Of a stretch of 41,805 bases of DNA, positions 39,374-41,805 are shown piece after piece. The translations under genes and the position numbers were made by a program. Position 1 is the first letter of the stretch, and each line of letters starts with the position of its first letter. Location: contig WRLO01000025.1 in NCBI GenBank assembly GCA_009777575.1, positions 1-41,805 on the forward strand. The letters run 5' to 3'. The DNA is from Candidatus Cloacimonadota bacterium. Its GTDB lineage: Bacteria; Cloacimonadota; Cloacimonadia; Cloacimonadales; WRIO01. The notes under the pieces were generated by a model. The model did not search any database and was not told the origin of the DNA. It saw only the letters and a list, made by a program, of their open reading frames with translations.

Positions 39374-40456
39374 ATGAAAAAATGGGTTTGGTTTTTCAGT
39401 AGTGATCTTTCAAAAATCATCTTTGGTTTATTAGTTGGGATTGTATTTGTCCTTATATGGCTCAATATCATTGACATGAGAGAGATTATAGGATATATTT
39501 CAGAAATAAATATTTACTTTCTTATCCCTGCCACCATATTTTATTTACTATCTTATTTTTTTCGTTCTCTAAGACTCAGAAAACTCTTGTTGTGTCGTGA
39601 TAACCTTTCTAACCAGAATAATGATGTTAAATCTGAGGATAAAAATCTTTGCCAAAAGTTATCAATCCCAATTTTTAAAAATTATACATATGTCCTTGCT
39701 GGTAATTTCATAAACTATCTAATACCTATAAGAGCTGGAGAAATAGCCAAAAGTGTGTTTTACAAGAAAAACCACAATATCAGATACTCTGATTCCTTAC
39801 CTTCTATATTTATAGACAAGTTACTCGATACTTTTGTTATTTTCCTTGTATTGTTATTAATACCCTTTACGAAAATTGTATTCACGCCAACTCTGAACAT
39901 CCTAATAATATTATTAATTATAGTATTTTTGATAGGAATTTCAATACTAACCTTAGCTGCTCTATCTCAGCAAATAATAATAAAAACCTTAAAAAAAATA
40001 TTCTTTTTTTTACCTCTAAAATATAAGACTAAAATACATAATTTTTTTGAATTATTTGTAAAAGGATTGGCTATATTCAAGCATCACAAAACTTTATTTA
40101 TTCCTTGTGTTGTACTTACCTTTGTAGCCACTTTTTCTGATAGTTTTTTTTTCTATATGATGTTTATAGCTTTTAATGTGTCTGTCAGTTTTACCCAGAT
40201 ACTATTTGGTTATACATTGATTTTCCTATCATACATCTTGCCTCACCCACCAGCACAGATAGGCAGCAACGAATTGCTGATGGTCTTAATTTTTTCAGTT
40301 GGTTTTGGTTTTTCTGAAAATCTCATCAGCGCAATAATGTCTTTGTCACATTTATTGACTGCAGTAGTTATATTTATTACAGGTTCATTGAGCCTAGTAT
40401 ATGCAGGAAATAAATTAATGGATATTTTTAACAAAAAGGAGAAATTATATGGATAA
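39374..40456 (+). CDS. LPG_synthase_TM / flippase-like membrane protein
   Basis: A 360-residue integral membrane protein of the UPF0104/lysylphosphatidylglycerol synthase TM family (AglD/MprF-N-like). About eight to nine membrane segments are visible, starting with IIFGLLVGIVFVLIW. The family features FFRSLRLRKLL, the YVLAGNFINYLIPIRAGE segment (usually N-x-xxP-xRxGE) and SLPSIFIDKLLDTFVIFLVL are present. These proteins flip or transfer lipid-linked substrates across the membrane. It overlaps the MoxR gene by 8 bases (ATGGATAA). Confidence 0.85.
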   Translation: MKKWVWFFSSDLSKIIFGLLVGIVFVLIWLNIIDMREIIGYISEINIYFLIPATIFYLLSYFFRSLRLRKLLLCRDNLSNQNNDVKSEDKNLCQKLSIPIFKNYTYVLAGNFINYLIPIRAGEIAKSVFYKKNHNIRYSDSLPSIFIDKLLDTFVIFLVLLLIPFTKIVFTPTLNILIILLIIVFLIGISILTLAALSQQIIIKTLKKIFFFLPLKYKTKIHNFFELFVKGLAIFKHHKTLFIPCVVLTFVATFSDSFFFYMMFIAFNVSVSFTQILFGYTLIFLSYILPHPPAQIGSNELLMVLIFSVGFGFSENLISAIMSLSHLLTAVVIFITGSLSLVYAGNKLMDIFNKKEKLYG

Positions 40457-41444
40457 TGACAAAAAGAATTTAGAACTTTTACAATCCTTAAAAAAAGTAA
40501 AAGAACAAATATTGACAGAATTACACAAAGTAATCATTGGTCAGGACGAGGTCATTGAGCAAATTCTCATTGCCCTTTTTTCAAACGGACATTGTTTAAT
40601 AGAAGGTGTGCCGGGGCTTGCAAAAACTCTCATGATATCTTCGCTCGCAAAGATTTTAGATTTGAAATTTTCTAGGATACAATTTACACCTGATCTCATG
40701 CCTTCTGACATCACTGGAACAGAAATTCTTGTCGATAATAGAGAATCCGGCATGAGAGAATTTAAATTTATCAAAGGTCCTGTTTTTACAAATTTCATCC
40801 TTGCTGATGAGATTAATAGAACACCCCCTAAGACTCAATCAGCTTTACTCCAAGCTATGCAAGAATTTGAGGTTACTGCTGGAAACGAAACCTACAGTCT
40901 TGAACCACCTTTTTTAGTTCTTGCTACCCAAAACCCCATTGAACAAGAGGGAACTTATCCTCTTCCTGAAGCTCAGCTCGATAGATTTATGTTCCATATC
41001 ATCATAAATTATCCTGATTTTGAGGAAGAAAAATTGATTGTAAAACAAACCTCTGCCAGAAACAATGTTATCCTCAAACCTGTGATAAACAAAAATACAA
41101 TCATCGATATCCAAAAAGCTATCAATGATATTCCTGTAAATGAACATGTTATTGAGTTTGCTGTAAAGCTTGTTCGTGCCACTAGACCCAATGAATCTGA
41201 TGGTTATGATTTTGTAAAAGAAAAAATTAACTGGGGAGCCGGTCCGAGAGCATCGCAATACCTTGTGATAGCTGCCAAAACTAGAGCTATACTAAATGGC
41301 AGACTCACTCCTTCTGAAGACGATGTTGTTGCGGTGTCAGATATAGTTCTAAGACATAGGGTCTTGATATCCTATTCTGCCGAATCTGATGGACTGAAAT
41401 CAACCGATATTGTCAGAGAGATTATTAAGAGGGTAGGGCATTAG
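40449..41444 (+). CDS. MoxR-family AAA+ ATPase
   Basis: A 331-residue AAA+ ATPase of the MoxR class. IIGQDEVIEQILIAL (29-43), Walker A GVPGLAKT (53-60), Walker B ILADEINR with PPKTQSALLQAM after it, sensor 1 ATQNPIEQEGTYPLPEAQLDRF and the C-terminal lid with GAGPRASQYL are all present. MoxR ATPases act as chaperones for von Willebrand factor type A proteins and normally sit before DUF58 and VWA genes; here the coding region ends at the repeat cluster, so the partners would lie beyond the window or have been displaced. Confidence 0.93.
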   Translation: MDNDKKNLELLQSLKKVKEQILTELHKVIIGQDEVIEQILIALFSNGHCLIEGVPGLAKTLMISSLAKILDLKFSRIQFTPDLMPSDITGTEILVDNRESGMREFKFIKGPVFTNFILADEINRTPPKTQSALLQAMQEFEVTAGNETYSLEPPFLVLATQNPIEQEGTYPLPEAQLDRFMFHIIINYPDFEEEKLIVKQTSARNNVILKPVINKNTIIDIQKAINDIPVNEHVIEFAVKLVRATRPNESDGYDFVKEKINWGAGPRASQYLVIAAKTRAILNGRLTPSEDDVVAVSDIVLRHRVLISYSAESDGLKSTDIVREIIKRVGH

Positions 41445-41476
41445 GCAAGCCTTCATTAGTCGAAGGTAGAACAATA

Positions 41477-41534
41477 GTAATTCTGCGAGTCTTTTAGCGA
41501 TCTCAAAGTCTCTTGAACCGCCACATAAATGTGG
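41477..41534 (+). repeat. Dispersed repeat family 2, copy B, with hairpin
   Basis: The 44-base core matches 19036-19079 at 36 positions, followed by the hairpin CCACAT-AA-ATGTGG (41521-41534). The hairpin sequence differs from that of copy A while the ability to pair is kept. Confidence 0.7.
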
Positions 41535-41544
41535 GGGGATGGTA

Positions 41545-41805
41545 GTGACACGGAGATTGCTTCGAGGGGGGATTCAAGTGAGGGACCTCGCAACGACGGG
41601 AGGATGGTAGTGACACGGAGATTGCTTCGGGGGGAGATTCAAGTGAGGGACCTCGCAACGACGGGCGGGGAAACCTCGCAACGACGGGGGGAGGGTAGTG
41701 ACACGGAGATTGCTTCGGGGGGGGGCTTCAAGGGAGGGACCGCGCAACGACGGGGTGGGGGGAAGAGACACGGAGATTGCTTCGTGAGGATAGCAAGAAG
41801 TGACC
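41545..41805 (+). repeat. Dispersed repeat family 1, four irregular tandem copies
   Basis: The left arm GTGACACGGAGATTGCTTCG starts at 41545 and 41609, and again at about 41698 and 41766 (where it begins AGACACGG). Right arms CCTCGCAACGACGG lie near 41586, 41651 and 41673, and a CGCGCAACGACGG variant near 41741. Start-to-start distances are about 64, 89 and 68 bases. An extra right arm near 41673 suggests a partial duplication. The final copy runs off the window. Confidence 0.85.

Larger units (their letters stand above)
41445..41805. other. Repeat-filled end region, 361 bases
   Basis: No gene is supported. It holds a copy of dispersed repeat 2 (41477-41534) followed by four irregularly spaced copies of dispersed repeat 1 (41545 onward). 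Confidence 0.75.

Noticed and set aside
41574..41771. Coding region of 65 residues on the minus strand
   Set aside because: It is simply the translation of the repeat cluster; low-complexity Pro/Ser/Arg sequence without a ribosome binding site.
41545..41805. CRISPR array
   Set aside because: The repeats are close but their spacing varies (about 64, 89 and 68 bases), the variable part lies inside the repeat unit, and the same repeat occurs singly elsewhere. No cas gene is nearby.

Overview
The window is AT-rich, with tightly packed operons and good AAGGAG-type ribosome binding sites. Several secreted proteins carry the C-terminal FlgD-like / type IX-like sorting domain (NPFNPET ... GVYFYR ... 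K-end) together with GLUG repeats and parallel beta-helix repeats. That style is typical of Candidatus Cloacimonadota and other Fibrobacterota-Chlorobiota-Bacteroidota-related lineages. I favour a Cloacimonadota-like bacterium, but this is inferred from protein style only; there is no rRNA or marker gene here.

Region 1 (1-3353, minus strand): the edge of an IS3-family element at 1-107, a previously uncounted 54-residue hydrophobic peptide gene (124-288), a SAM methyltransferase, a SPASM-type radical SAM protein and a U32-like Cys-cluster TIM-barrel protein. Together these look like a small peptide- or metabolite-modification cluster.

Region 2 (3443-18255, minus strand): a tightly coupled operon of ten genes whose products form a DNA-phosphorothioation-like defence system with unusual parts. 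In order of transcription: a DndC-like PAPS-reductase-family protein with zinc ribbons and a ferredoxin tail, a DUF4007 protein, a 1207-residue BrxC/PglY-like P-loop ATPase, a cysteine desulfurase (DndA/SufS role), a DUF262 protein (DGQQR), a Ser/Thr kinase, a PLD-nuclease/SF2 helicase, a 60-residue small protein, a DndD-like SMC ATPase, a 176-residue protein of unknown function, and a 2-3 TM protein resembling Pycsar (PycTM) effectors. Junctions are ATGA overlaps or very short gaps. No classical DndB, DndFGH, BrxL, PglZ or methylase is visible. This is the most interesting system in the window.

Region 3 (18256-22795): an 886-base intergenic region with dispersed repeats, then Mut7-C RNase-like protein, Ppx/GppA phosphatase, DUF47 (PhoU-like) protein and a Pit-type phosphate transporter, i.e. 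a phosphate/polyphosphate group.

Region 4 (22890-37051): a minus-strand operon led by an ECF-sigma-like protein fused to a winged-helix and a long C-terminal extension, two small proteins, and a 921-residue secreted GLUG protein. Divergent from it are two tandemly duplicated GLUG proteins, a 383-residue secreted protein and a large secreted subtilisin-like protease with a beta-helix. Their genes are mosaics of exchanged ends and appear to have absorbed short intergenic-type repeats in frame.

Region 5 (37052-41805): a terminator, a perfect inverted repeat, a 94-bp sequence duplicated from upstream of the GLUG genes, then NAD-dependent epimerase, methyltransferase, a flippase-like membrane protein and a MoxR AAA ATPase. 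The window closes in a cluster of the dispersed repeat in irregular tandem.
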